Assembly: GCA_036346395.1 (NCBI GenBank)
Contig: CM070609.1
Location: 25,169,223-25,233,222 of the forward strand
Length of the DNA stretch: 64,000 nucleotides
Source: Hsuehochloa calcarea
Lineage: Eukaryota > Streptophyta > Magnoliopsida > Poales > Poaceae
Direction of reading: 5' to 3'
Each line of letters begins with the position of its first letter. The stretch's first letter is position 1. The translations under genes were made by a program, and so were the position numbers. The notes under the pieces are model-generated. The model was given only the letters and a program-made list of their open reading frames with translations. It made no database searches and had not been told where the DNA came from. Positions 23,599-35,064 of the stretch are shown one piece after another.

Positions 23599-23810
23599 CG
23601 CCGGCGACGAGAGGAGGAGCGCTAGTGCTTTTGTTCCTTTTCCCCTTTCGATTTGGGCGAATGGGAGGACGAGGAGGGGGTGAGGTGGTGGTGGTAGACT
23701 GGAAAGGGAGGGGGGAGAGAGAGAGTAATAAAAGGGGAGTTTGTTCGAGAAGTAATAAAACAGCAGTCGACGAGTACGGGCGACGGGGTGAATTGTTATA
23801 AAACGCTGTC
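23599..23810 (-). promoter_or_regulatory. 5' leader and proximal promoter of the SCAI-like gene
   Basis: Upstream of the ATG on the reverse strand is a pyrimidine-rich leader with CTCTCTCTC and CACCACCACC tracts, typical of grass 5' UTRs. TTTTATAACA at about 23796-23805 is a possible TATA-like site; this is a guess from position. The ORFs overlapping exon 1 in other frames are shadows. Confidence 0.4.
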
Positions 23811-25234
23811 ATTTGGGGTGCCTAATTGGGCTTTAATGGGACAATCATTTGAAGATTGTTTAATGACTTCTCTCTGCCTCTCTCCCCCACTTTGGTTCCG
23901 TGGTGAGGTGAACGATGATCAGGATTTGACACGGCCTCGTTCGGAACACGAGAATTTCGAGGATTCTCTCTCAAAATTTAGAGTGAAGATTCATTGTTCT
24001 AAATAGAAAGTCTGCAATTAATTGAGTTGAAGCTACCTTAACCGCAAGAAGTATACGAGCTCCGGTCAGTTTAATCCTGATGATGTCTTGGAGGAAATAC
24101 AGGAGTTGGACTGAATGGTAACTCGGAGCAAGCAATCTTTGCATTTTGGGCAAATTAAATTTGAGTATGAGCTAACTAGGTTCTCAAATGAGTGAATTAG
24201 TGAAAAGATAAATTTGTTACATCAAACAATTATCGCCTATTCCCGAATGCGATCTTGGTCGAGAAATTCGCGTAACTTGAGTTGAACGCGAAATGGATAT
24301 GACTATGTAGTAAGAAAACAAAAGTATGTTAAATCTAATACGACTAGTACAGAGAATTGACTTGTGACTGCTTTTGTCAGATATGTTTAGCCTCTTCGAT
24401 TTGATTTGATATGGATATTCATTTCAGACATACACGGCAATGGTCAAATAATGGGCAAGAGGCCCTACTGACGAATATGATACGATAGAAAGGATTCTCC
24501 CATTTTTTCCGGGACATGAAATTCAGCTGCAACTTACCAATGTCTCGCTCTCGCATGATGTCGGACTGATTGCGACTCACTAGTTGAAATTGAGCCAAAA
24601 GTTTCAGACGATCGCGCCATTTTTGTACGCTAGGTTGACGTTGGTTGTTCCATATCTTTATTCCCTAGCGGCAGGTGGCCAGCGATTTTCATGTCTCGTA
24701 AGGGTTCGGTGAAGGAGCAACAGTTAACTCTGCAGTTAGCGACGCCTTTTCCAACTAACACAACTGCCTCTCTTTTTTTCAAAGAAAAAAAAAACAGACT
24801 AACACAACTGCTCTGTTCTTCCTAAGTAATGCCAGTATGCAACTGGTTTGCAGTGTAGTACGCATTCTTGATCCATAGAGCGCCATCATCTGCATATCCG
24901 TCCGTACAGCTCTTGTTCTTAGAAGTATTTTTCAGTCCAAAAGGAGCATAAATTCCTGCTAAGAATTATGCTGTTCTGCGACGAGGATAAGAAGAGCAGA
25001 GGCACCACACAAATTCCCCTACTACGGACTGAGAGACGCATGGGATCTTTAATCGATTAAAGTATGCCACTTTTTGCTGGCCCATCGTCATTCTGCTCGA
25101 CTCGAGCTTGCTTGGATTTGGTAATCAGTAAGGGCGTCTCCCATGTTTATTTCTGAATTTTGGCTTAAGGAGGATGGCATGGCTTGTTTCATTTTTCTAT
25201 ACGTCCGCTATTTGAGTATCTATTAGTTGAAAGA
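23811..25234. other. Intergenic DNA upstream of the SCAI-like gene
   Basis: No ORF longer than about 70 codons, no inverted-repeat ends and no recognised motif. Composition is mixed, with an A-run at about 24783. Confidence 0.5.
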
Positions 25235-26500
25235 AGACATCACGTTCGCCCTCAACAGTAATAAATTATCACGTTAATTGGTGAAAAAAGATAACGATCC
25301 ACACCGTCGACCGTGGTGGATCATATTATAACGATTAAAAGAAAGAGTACATGTCAAGCACAATAAAACTAAATTTTGGATTAAAACTAAAATAAAATCA
25401 TCAATTTGTTTTTTCATACGAATTCCTAAGTGAAAGAGTCCATGTCAAGTACAATACAACTGGAATACGGGAATATGTTTAGCAATTTGATTTTCATATG
25501 AATTTCTAAGTAAAATCCCTACAAAAATTATAATTCATAATAAAAACTAAACAAATATTGTAAATTAGATTTGTATGCGGAATCCACCCAAAAAAATAAC
25601 TAAAATTCGAAAGGGATAGCAATTTGATTTCAATATGAATTCCAAAGTAAAATCCCCAAATAATTGTAATTATGAATCAAAATTAAATTAAAATCTGTAA
25701 TCGGATTCTTATACGAATTCCAAGAAAAAATAATTGAAATCCAGAATGAAAAATAAAGGGAAATAGGCAATTGGATTTCAGTACGACGAATTCCAAAATA
25801 AAATCCCTAAATAACTGTAATTTAGAATAAAAATTAAAGTAAAATTAGCAATTGGATTTGTATATGGATTCCAAGAAAAATTAGCAATTTGATTCGTATA
25901 CAGATTCCAAGAAAAATTAACTGAAATTCAAAATAAAAATAAAGGAAAGTTTTCAATTTGATTTCCATACCAATTCCAAAGTAAAATACCTAATTAACTA
26001 AAATTCAGAATAAATTAAATAAATCTAGCAATTTAATTTGTATATGAAGTCCAATAAAATATAATCATAATTGAAAACTTTGAATAAAAATAAAAGTTAT
26101 AACAAGGATAGCACGAATAATGTCAGAAGAAACACAAAAGAAGCCACCGTGTTCCCTTTGAAGGGCTAGATATGCCCACGTCAATCGAAGGAAAATAAAA
26201 AAGATCTACACCATTGATCGTGGTAGGTTCAGATTGTAACGGTCTAGATTAAAAGGAGTCTATGTGAAATACAATAAAACTAAAATTCAGAATAAAATAG
26301 ATAAACTAAAATTAGCAATTTAATTTTGATACAAAATCCAATGTAAAATCCCTAAATAACTATAATCCGGAATAAAAATTAGCAATTTAATTTGTATACG
26401 AATTCCAAAGTAAAATCCCTAAATAACTAAAATTCAGAATAAATTAAATAAAATTAGCAATTTGTTTCATATAAGAATTCCAATAAAAATAATTGAAATT
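25235..26500. repeat. AT-rich degenerate repeat array, blocks 1 and 2
   Basis: A module with GATCCACACCGTCGACCGTGG at about 25295 recurs diverged at about 26207. Each is followed by RTTAAAAG and RAATACAATAAAACT words. After each module come roughly 40-110 bp units of two alternating kinds: ATACGAATTCCAAAGTAAAA then TCCCTAAATAACT, and ATTCCAAGAAAAATAACTGA. I count about a dozen units by eye. No coding potential. Confidence 0.75.
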
Positions 26501-27765
26501 CATTTGACCCCTTAATAATTCACCTCTTGCTATTAGGCCCCCGTAGTGGAAATTTTCTGTCTCTGCCGCTGTTCGCGACGGGCTCTCTTCCCTTGCTTTG
26601 ATTGAGCTAAAGCACAACTCAAGGGCAAGTTCTAGCTGGCCTCTCGATGTTGCTCCTACTGCTACATACACGGCTCTCACATTCCCAGCACTCTAGCCAC
26701 ATGACACAAATTAACTTTGTCAATGAAGGTCGTGGTGTGAGGCGATGGGATCTGACGAGGCAGCCTCAACGAGTCTATAGGATCCAGAGGCAGCGGACGT
26801 GAATGAGATAGCCTCAACGATAATCTGATTTAATTCGATGTTAATCATGTGATTTCTTCCCTAATAATCATACATTTCACTCTAATCCATTGCTGCTTGA
26901 AAATTTCGAGGATCAACTGGCCCTGATTACACACTATAATTTCTCTTGTTTGATATTTTGTTTGTCCTAGAACACAACCGGAGGCAAAACAAATCGTGTA
27001 GGTCCATCACCCTCGATAGAAAAGAGAACTGCAAGCAAGAGTAGCAACTAAGAGAACAAGCCCATGCAACCACACCTGAGGAGGGTCGTACAAGCTAGAG
27101 CAAGAAGCATGGTAACGGAAGAGGCAGTTTGTTGTCCGGCTAATTAGAGTTGACAGAGAGGCTAAGAAGCCATGGAAGCAGTCGAACAACAAGAACAGAG
27201 GGGTACATACATAGGATCTCACCTACTTTGATAGAGGTTGAGTACACTTTTGTAGGTGTGATTACATGTGGAAGATAGTTGAGATAAAGGCATGAAGATG
27301 TAGTTTGGTTGCCTGAACATTCATCATCAAGCAAGCACGAGAATAAATAAACATGCTTTATGTCGTGTATGAAGCAAGATAAGAAAGAAGCGACATACAT
27401 AAGAATAGAAGAGGCAGCAAGGAATATTTCGTGGTAATTAGGAATATTCACAAATAAGTTTTAGTGCATGCTCTTCTATTCCTTCAAAAGTCAAGGTATT
27501 TGAGTGTTCTTACTCTTTCCTTTATATATGTAGACTCCAATTGAATTGTCAGTTTTACAATAGTAATTATAGAAGTGCCAAACAATAATATAGTGCTATT
27601 GTACCATCCCCTTTCCTTTTTTTCAAAAGTTAACACAAATTGTGTCTTCTAGAGATATAAATGTTTCCTAGAATGAAGTTTGTTACATAGATTTGATCTT
27701 AACTATATTCCTTAGTGTTTTTAAGAGAGAGAAAATACTATGAAGGCTAGTCGCGTAGTTGCACG
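26501..27765. other. Intergenic stretch between repeat blocks
   Basis: No gene is supported. ORFs of 78, 71 and 103 codons here lack recognisable features. It separates the second and third blocks of the AT-rich repeat. Confidence 0.4.
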
Positions 27766-28083
27766 GCTCTCAAGGGTTAGATATTCTCACGTTAATCGGT
27801 GGAAGAACAAAAAGATCGACGCCGTCAATTGTTTCAGGCCCATATTATAATGATCTAGGTTAAAAGAAATAGTTGATGTCAAATATAAATAACTGAAATT
27901 CATAATTAAAAAATAAAACAAAATTAGAAATTTAATTTTCATATGAATTCCCAAGTAAACTTCCAAAATAAATATAATACGGAATAAAAATTGAGCAAAA
28001 ATTAGCAATTGGATTTGCATACGAACTCAAATAAAAAAATAACTTAAATCTTGCATAAGAGTAAAAGTTATAACGTGGATAGC
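27766..28083. repeat. AT-rich degenerate repeat, block 3
   Basis: It starts with CTCACGTTAATCGGTGGAAG, carries GATCGACGCCGTCAATTG at about 27813, then the same ATATGAATTCCCAAGTAAA and TAGCAATTGGATTTGCATAC words as the blocks at 25235-26500. Confidence 0.7.
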
Positions 28084-28691
28084 ACAATTGGTGTTGGGGG
28101 AGACCAAAGAGTATAATTGCAAGAAGACATTGATTCACAGGGAAGAGAAGAGATGATGTGGCATGTTAGATTAATCTTGTTTTGGTAGTTTTAGTTTCTA
28201 AGTTTAGATGAGTTGAGTCCATTTCTATTTTGGTTTCCGTTTCCTAGTAGGAGAAGGTTTATGAATACGTGTCTGAGTCGGTTGTGCATATGGGTATAAA
28301 AGTTAGCCTAGAGCCATGTATCTGGGTGGAGTTCAGAGAAATAAGAAAAAGCAAAAAGAGGAGCATCGCTCCCGAAAGAAATCATTCTGCTCTCGCGTGG
28401 TGTTTCGTTTTGCTTCGGCGTTCGTTGTCTCAACGGGAGGAAAGAGAGGCGAAAGGGAGCTGCTAGGCGAACACATGAAGAGAAGAAACACCAAGGGTGC
28501 TTCACTGCTATGAGCAGGGCACTGGTTTTAGACAGGGACCAGCGGCCGAACGGGGAAAAGCTTGGTGCATCTCTGGACGAAGGACTTCCAAGCTATTTCT
28601 TTCTCTGGACGAAGTAAAGACAGTGCAAAGACATGGGGGGATTCCAACAGTTGGTATCAGAGTGTTCTGGTCTTGGTAGTACCTAAAGATC

Positions 28692-29620
28692 ATGGGCGAT
28701 AAGGCGAAGACCCGGGATGGGTTGCTCTCCCTCCTATATCATGTCCTGACGACCGACAATTATCCGGTGTGGGCAATGAAGATAAAAGCGAACATGCGCA
28801 CCCGTGGAGTCTGAGGTGCAGTTGATCCGAAGGCGAAGGACAATGAGGTGGACGACAAGGTGGACCAGACAGCTTTGGCCATCATCTACCAGGTGGTGCC
28901 AAACTCCATGATGCGGCAGCTCATCGGTAAGGAGACAGCACGTGAGGCGTGGGTGACGCTTCAAAAGATGCACATGGGAGTTGATCACGTGAAGAAGGTG
29001 CGGCTCCAGAATTTGCACACTTAGTTCGAAAATCTCCAGATGGGAGAAACTCAGTCGGTGGACGAGTTCGTCGGCAAACTGACTTCACTGTACAATCAGA
29101 TTGTCTCTCTCGGTGACAAGATGGAGGAATCTGTTGCAGTGAATAAATACCTGTGCATGCTACCAGAAAAGTTCGTACTTGCCGTCACCATGCTCATGCA
29201 CTCCTCGGATCTGGAGACAAAGAAGATCGAGGAGATCACCGGTTCCCTCAAGGCGCATGAGGAACTACTGAGGGGGTATCAGTCCTGTAACGAGCAAAGG
29301 TATCAGTCACATAACGAGCAGGTATTGCTTTTAAAGGGGGACACAAGAAGTGCTGGCAGACAATTTTATAAGGAATTGTCGGAGGAGGACGACCGTGGCT
29401 CATCAAAAAGCCGCGAGCACAAGCGTGGACGCGGGCGTGAGCAAGGCGGAAGAGGAGGACGTGGAGACTGGGCTAGGCAAGACGATGGTGACAGATCTCG
29501 TGATAAGTCACGTATCAAGTGTTTTTAATATGATAAATATGATCACTACGCGTCAGGAGTGCCGCAACCACATAAAGTACTTCAACTGTGACAAGTATGG
29601 ACACTACGCCTCGGATTGAC
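28692..29620 (+). pseudogene. Copia gag (UBN2-type) with zinc knuckle
   Basis: It starts at ATG 28692 (MGDKAKTRDGLLSLL, then NYPVWAMKIKANMRTRG) and runs as a retrotransposon gag of the UBN2 family: NSMMRQLIGKETAREAW, QSVDEFVGKLTSLYNQIVSL, LPEKFVLAVTMLM, KKIEEITGSLKAHEE. A basic RG-rich linker at about 29400-29510 precedes the knuckle. Stops at 28812 (TGA) and just after NLHT (about 29023, TAG) break the frame. The knuckle is duplicated: a degenerate copy (KCF-stop-YDKYDHYAS) at about 29516 and a better one (YFNCDKYGHYASD) at about 29578. The Gag would bind element RNA in virus-like particles; this copy cannot make a full product. Confidence 0.85.
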
Positions 29621-29718
29621 GAAACAAGAAGAAGGACGAGGAGGTAAACCTCACCCGAGCTAGTGAAGATGACGAACCGACCCTGCTTTTCTCCTTATAT
29701 GTCAACGAGACACCGGTC

Positions 29719-30190
29719 ATGGTGGTGTTGAACGAGGAGAACGTAGTTTCTAAACTACGCACAGAGGAAGGCAACCATGATCATATGGATGAGTGGTACT
29801 TAGATAATGGAGCAATCAATCACATGACGGGAGATTGCTCGATGTTCCATAAGCTTGACGAGAAGATTCCAGGGAAAATCAAGTTTGGCGATGGATCCAC
29901 GGTGCAAATAAGAGGCAAAGGATCAATGCTTTTGCAATGCAAGAACGACGATCAAAGGATGCTGACTGAAATATATTATATACCAAGTCTGTGTAACAAC
30001 ATACTCAGTCTCAGGCAGTTGGCGGAATAGGGGTGCAGGGTGGAGCCGCAGGATGAGTTCTTGCGTGTCTATGACAAGAACAAAGATATGTTGTTGAAGG
30101 TGAAAAGATCCCCGAACCGGTTGTACAAAATTTCTTTGAAAACTTGTAAACCGGTTTGTGTGAAGGATAGTCTGGAGGAGCTAGAGTGAA
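29719..30190 (+). pseudogene. Copia protease and start of pre-integrase region
   Basis: EWYLDNGAINHMTGD near 29790 is the copia protease active-site block, with DNGA in place of the usual D(S/T)GA. FGDGSTVQIRGKG and YYIPSLCNNILSLRQLAE follow, the end of the protease domain. A stop at 30028 is followed by readable pre-integrase sequence (YKISLKTCKP) to about 30190, where similarity ends. The rest up to the 3' LTR (30190-30785) has no integrase or RT motifs. Confidence 0.8.
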
Positions 30191-30785
30191 ACTGGGGAAT
30201 CGAGCCGGGGCAAGAGGTCTCAGGCGTTGTTGATCTCACCAGCCAAGGACATGGCGAGATCTAGGGGTGGCATGCAGTTGGCGCAGGAGGCGCAACAGAT
30301 GGAGCCTTGGGAGGTCCAGACAGCGCGCAACAAGGCTCACAGGGCGCTGCAGGGGGTGGCGAGTCCCACGCGCATGAAGGGCATGGCATACACGAAGATG
30401 ACGTAGGAGGGAGACGCGGTGTAGTCTCAGCCAAGATGTACGCGGAGAAGTGGACAGACTTGGTCTAAGAGAGAGGAGTGAGAGACCCAGGTAATGGCAA
30501 AGCCTAAGTGGTCGTGAGAGCAGGTGCTCCAGGCGAGGTGGTCGTGGGGGCAGGTGCTCCAGCCCAGGCGGGCGTGCAAGGAAGGATGAGTTCAGTTCAG
30601 GTGCGAGACATGACAAACGTTGGTTTGTGCATGGCTCAGGATGGAGCAAGAACAGGCGGTAGGGCGGTATCGGCCTAGGAAGGAACAGTGCATGGGAGTG
30701 CAGGTAAAAGAGAAAGACTTGGAAGTTCAAGAAACGAGAGAAGATTGACATGATCAAGACAAAAAAGCAAGATTAAGGGGGTGAT
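30191..30785. other. Non-coding filler inside the deleted copia element
   Basis: It is G-rich on + with repeated GGTGGTCGTGRGRGCAGGTGC words at about 30509 and 30539. The 173-codon reverse ORF (30757-30236) is composition-driven. It replaces the missing pol region. Confidence 0.5.
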
Positions 30786-31279
30786 TGTTATATTAATCTT
30801 GTTTTTGTAATTTTAGTTTCTATGTTTAGATGAGTTGAGTCCGTTTCTGTTTTGGTTTCCATTTCCTAGTAGGAGAAGGTTTATGAATACGTGTTTGAAT
30901 CGGTTGTGCATATGGGTATAAAAGTTTGCCTAGAGCTATGTATCTGGGTGGAGTTGAGAGAAATAAGAAAGCAAAAAGAGGAGCATCGCTCCCGAAAGAA
31001 ATCGTTCTGCTCTCGTGTGGTGTTTCGTTTTGCTTCGACATTCGTTGTCTCAACGGGAGGAAAGAGAAGCGAAAGGGCACTGCTAGGGAGGCAAACACGT
31101 GAAGAGAAGAAATACCAAGGGTGCTTCACTGCTGTGAGCAGGGCACTGGTTTCAGATAGGGACCAACAGCCGAACGGGGAAAAGCTTGGTGCATCTCTGG
31201 ACGAAGGACTTCCGTGCTATTTCTTTCTCTGGACGAAGTAAAGGCAGTGCAAAGACACAGGGGAAATTCCAACATGGCA

Positions 31280-32358
31280 GCGGCGGAAACGAGGAAAATG
31301 TTGTGATGTTTGCCGGAACTGTTGAAGAGAAAGGCTAGAGTCAAAGGAGCCAAGGGCTACGACTATAATTGGTGAGTGTCAATATTGTTGAAGAAAACAA
31401 TGGCCAAAGAACCTCGATGATAGGGAAACCCTAGCAAAGAGGAGATTAAGTTTTGCATTGAAGATGAGTTATGAACGATATTGGCCTATTGGGTAGCTAG
31501 GAGTGTATCATCGTTGGTGAGGGGCATGACGTCACCAAAGATGGCGAAAAGATTCTTCATATCGTTAGATAATGACTAAATCATACATGCTGACATCGGT
31601 GGAGATGGGAGGTCAACACGGTTAGTGAGGAAGCCATATCGTTGAGTTGGCCAACGTTGAAGAAGAGGACTGATCTACATGGAAGAAGCATGCATCTGTA
31701 CGAATAAAAGCATGGACGTACAGAAGCAGATGAGCAAATAGCTCAAAGTAGAGATGGCGTAGTCGTATGGAATTAGCTTGGGGCAACCAGAGATAGCGTG
31801 ATGAGTGTCCCTAGTAAGGATTTGCGACCATTGCACATGAATGGGTGTTGATGTCGCAACGGTTAGCATTAGGCAGTAATTTGAGAGAGATAGAAGATAG
31901 CTACGTGGTATAGCATTGTATTGGAAAGGCTAGCAACTGAACGAGATCGATCAAAAGTGGGTTTGTTGTTGCAGGTTGAAGGAGAAAAGATGTGGCGGCA
32001 AGAAGAGGTAGAAGGCGCATGGTTCGTCTTGGGCAACCGACGTGTGAGGGAAGATAAGTTCAAGGTAGCTCGCTCATGGTGCAATAGTGTATGCGTGAGC
32101 AAGATACTCTAATCAACGTATTTCTTGAGATTAAATAGAGGTACATGTGCATACATACATTTTAAAAAAGTGTAATTATCAAAAAAAAAAAAAAGAATAA
32201 GAGCATGCAACTACATAATCCATACAAAATAAAAGATGACCTAGGTGTAAGCCTAAGTCCAGCTCCTGCATTTAATAGGCTATGTTCAACCTTCACAAAG
32301 TCTAACGCCAACTAGACGAAAGTCAACTCAACCTTATGCCCTATTGTGGATGCCCTAA
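31280..32358. other. Intergenic DNA, no gene seen
   Basis: Mixed-composition sequence without recognisable ORFs. A stretch of about 14 A at 32180 could be the tail of an old retroposon, but no target duplication was found. Confidence 0.4.
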
Positions 32359-32703
32359 GACCATCTCTAATGTTGTGTTTTAGCCTGTTCAAATGAGGAG
32401 AGAGAAGGTATTGAATCGATTCAATACCTTGAAGATGTCGATTCCAACAAAAAATACATGTAACCGAACTCTACTTAGGAGTCGATTCAAAGCATTAAAC
32501 AACTCATATGAGTATTAAACAATTACACAGGAGAGAGTGTGATTGAGAGATGACATTATTATTTTATGATTTTTTTAATGTAATGTTGGTCCCAGTTATT
32601 AGTAAAAATCAGTTCAATACATTGGAGAAAAACAAACTTAATTTCTAAAATACTTACATAGTATAACTTTGAATTAACATCAATTCGAAATACTAAAATG
32701 CTC
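32359..32703. mobile_element. Possible Tourist-like MITE
   Basis: It is flanked by TAA on both sides (32356-32358 and 32704-32706). The left end GACCATCTCTAATG and the inverted right end GAGCATTTTAGT are only partly alike. The left end resembles the GRCCATCTCYAAYG start of grass Harbinger MITEs. Low confidence because the inverted repeat is weak. Confidence 0.35.
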
Positions 32704-33720
32704 TAAGCAGTAGTAGCCTCCCGCCATCTTTGCCTCACTGGTCGGTGCAGTGCAATGATTCAGCTTGTCTGAAATTCTTTACAGCTGTCCCAAATCTGTT
32801 GTGCTCGAGTGACAGAGGAATGCTTGCTCGCTTGGAACTGGTTGGCTCCGCATTGTCGGGCTGCAGACGTGTCAGAGTCGTTAACAAGTAGTACTAGTCA
32901 TGTGGTTAGGGTTTAGGCCAGGATTAGCTGGTCCAACCGGCAGCTTTACAGGAATCATTCCCATAACTACTACTAGGCTTTGAACCTAGTACCATGCGAT
33001 GCGCCCAAGACAAGCGATGGAACAAGAAGACATGCTTTCGGCATTATTCCTTGTGATTAATGTTATAACATGAAATGAGATGAGATAGGGTACTTTCTAA
33101 AAAAACAAGAGATGAAATAGGGTACTGTCAGTCTGTCATTCTATATATAGACACACACACTATACACATGCAAGTGTACTACTATGTATCTACCGAATTT
33201 TTTACTGAATCGGTGCATTTGTGGTCTGTATTTACAGAAATGACGTCAACAATTCTTTTTTGTAAAAATATCGCCGTACTGCATACTGACCACGCGACAT
33301 GCTCTCCCATGCCACCACACATCACCTGCCACATGGCCACCGTGCGGTGGCCTCCACCATGTTATCACATGCCGCACGGCCACCGTGCGGCGGCCCTCCA
33401 CACGCCGCCGCGTGTCCTCCCTCCCGCACCCGGCGCATGCCCTCCCCTCCTCACGGCCCTGCCTCCCGCCAACCCTCCCCTTCCGCCACGTCGAAACCAG
33501 TCTGATCCAGTTCTCTGGAGAAACAAAAAACAGCTAAAAACTTTCCATCTGTCATTGTGAGAAGCACTGAAGCCCATGCCCCCCCCCCTAATTGCACCGC
33601 CTGGCCTCTCGTTCGGTCAATTCCAACGGTCGCTATCATCACTTTATTCCACATTACATCGTTGTCTGATGCATGCATGTGAATTTCAATTAGCTTGCGT
33701 GAGGAAGGATTCCCTCCCGC

Positions 33721-33800
33721 AGCAGCTATAAATTAGAGAGCGAGCGAATACGATTTCATTTTGTCGTCGCTCTCTCTCTCTCTCTCTCTCTCTTTGGGTC
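33721..33800 (+). promoter_or_regulatory. PMD-I core promoter and (CT)n leader
   Basis: CTATAAATTA at 33726-33735 is a good TATA box, followed about 45 bases on by a (CT)n run (about 33771-33795). The same arrangement, TATAAATTAGTGAGCGA then CGCTCGCTCACTC, is present in reverse in PMD-II at about 54600-54660. Conservation between the two copies supports a real promoter. A long 5' UTR with an intron (donor-like GCAGGTAATT near 33880) probably leads to the ATG at 35065. Confidence 0.6.
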
Positions 33801-35064
33801 ACTCTCTTACTCTGTCGATTTTATTTTCGGGAATATTTTAGCATTATTAACCACTGCCATTACAAGCCAATTTAGCAGGTAATTTTTATCTCTGTCGATT
33901 TTTTGTTGTTTGTAAATTCTTTATTAGCTACGTCCTTAAGGAAAAATCTATTTGACTTTATTAGTTGCATTTAATTACCCGCATTTGAACTATATTAGTC
34001 GCATTTGCTATGTTAATCCAACGACACTGCAATCCCTCACTGCTTTAGAATAATAAAACTCAATCATGCACGTACCATGGGATCCATAGTAAAATGTTAT
34101 CACAGTATTAGAAAGTAGCAGAACTGCTGAAGCATAAGCCGAATCCTACAAGTCGTCAAAGAATAAAATTAGTAAATTTGTCATTGTTTATCATTCTAAT
34201 TCACTCCCACTTAAAAATTTTAACATTTAAATATACTTTAGGTGTTTAGAGAAGAAAGCAATGTTTGTTGCGTCACCTGCTAAACTTTTATCTCCAATGC
34301 TCATACAACTCCCTAGTACTGCGTACTGATGTTCCTGGTTATTTACAATGCTTTAGATGGTCCCTAATATTCTGCTTTGTCTTAATTAATTAGTTATAAA
34401 CAATTAGGGTAAGTTCATAATTACTGCAAATAGAAAAATAAGAAAAAAAATAAAGTTGACAGTTATTCATGCAACTAATTATTCATGCATGCATTGCTGG
34501 CCATGCAAGCAAGTAGTTGCTAGGTATTCAAGTATGCATGCACCATGCACTAAACACACACATGTGCAATTAATATTTATTTAGCAAAGGGAAAGAATAG
34601 AGATTAACGTGTATAACTATTTTTTTCAGGCAATGTTAATTAGTTACTACATAATTAGTCATAAGTAATTAGTTTGTCTTAATTAATTAGTTTTAAACAA
34701 TTAGTTGAAGTTCATAATTACTGCAAATAGAAAAAAAAAAAAAAAGAAGAAGTTTTGGTTTAGTGAAGATGTTATATGTATTCATTAAATATATTATCCA
34801 TTGTATATGTATGTCCATGTTGGATTTGTGGAACAATCTGTACATGCTTTTTTAATTGTCAGTACGTAGCAGAGGTTCATTCGCGGTAATCAGTTAGCCC
34901 TAAATAATTTAGTTATGTTTAAATAGATGTATTTAATTTTGTACAACTAAATTAGTGCACATTAATTTGTAGTTTTAGTTTCGTCATAATATTTAATTTG
35001 CAGTATTGTATTATCATTATCAATTTTCTCACAAATATTCAGTTTATTCCATGTGTTGCAAGCC
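33801..35064 (+). other. PMD-I 5' leader or intron, non-coding
   Basis: AT-rich sequence with repeated TTAATTAATTAGTTWTAAACAATTAG words near 34383 and 34678. No ORF. It is probably a first intron in the 5' UTR. Confidence 0.45.

Larger units (their letters stand above)
28164..31274 (+). mobile_element. Internally deleted Ty1/copia element
   Basis: The LTRs are 28164-28649 and 30786-31274, both TGTTA...TTCCAACA, with exact TGGCA duplications at 28159-28163 and 31275-31279. The PBS TTGGTATCAGAG (28651-28662, initiator-Met type) follows the 5' LTR, and a purine-rich AGATTAAGGGGG precedes the 3' LTR. Each LTR has a TATAAA box (28295 and 30917). The LTRs differ at roughly thirty positions by eye, fewer in proportion than those of the copia in the SCAI intron. 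Integrase, RT and RNase H are missing, so it is non-autonomous. Confidence 0.95.

Noticed and set aside
23140..23812. ORFs of 161 and 177 codons overlapping SCAI exon 1
   Set aside because: They are shadow frames of a GC-rich exon whose real frame has a clear conserved family sequence.
30236..30757. 173-codon reverse ORF
   Set aside because: It is antisense filler inside the deleted copia element; Leu/Pro/Arg-rich by composition.
31280..32200. Possible SINE or LINE tail ending in an A-run
   Set aside because: No internal promoter boxes, no RT motif and no flanking duplication were found.
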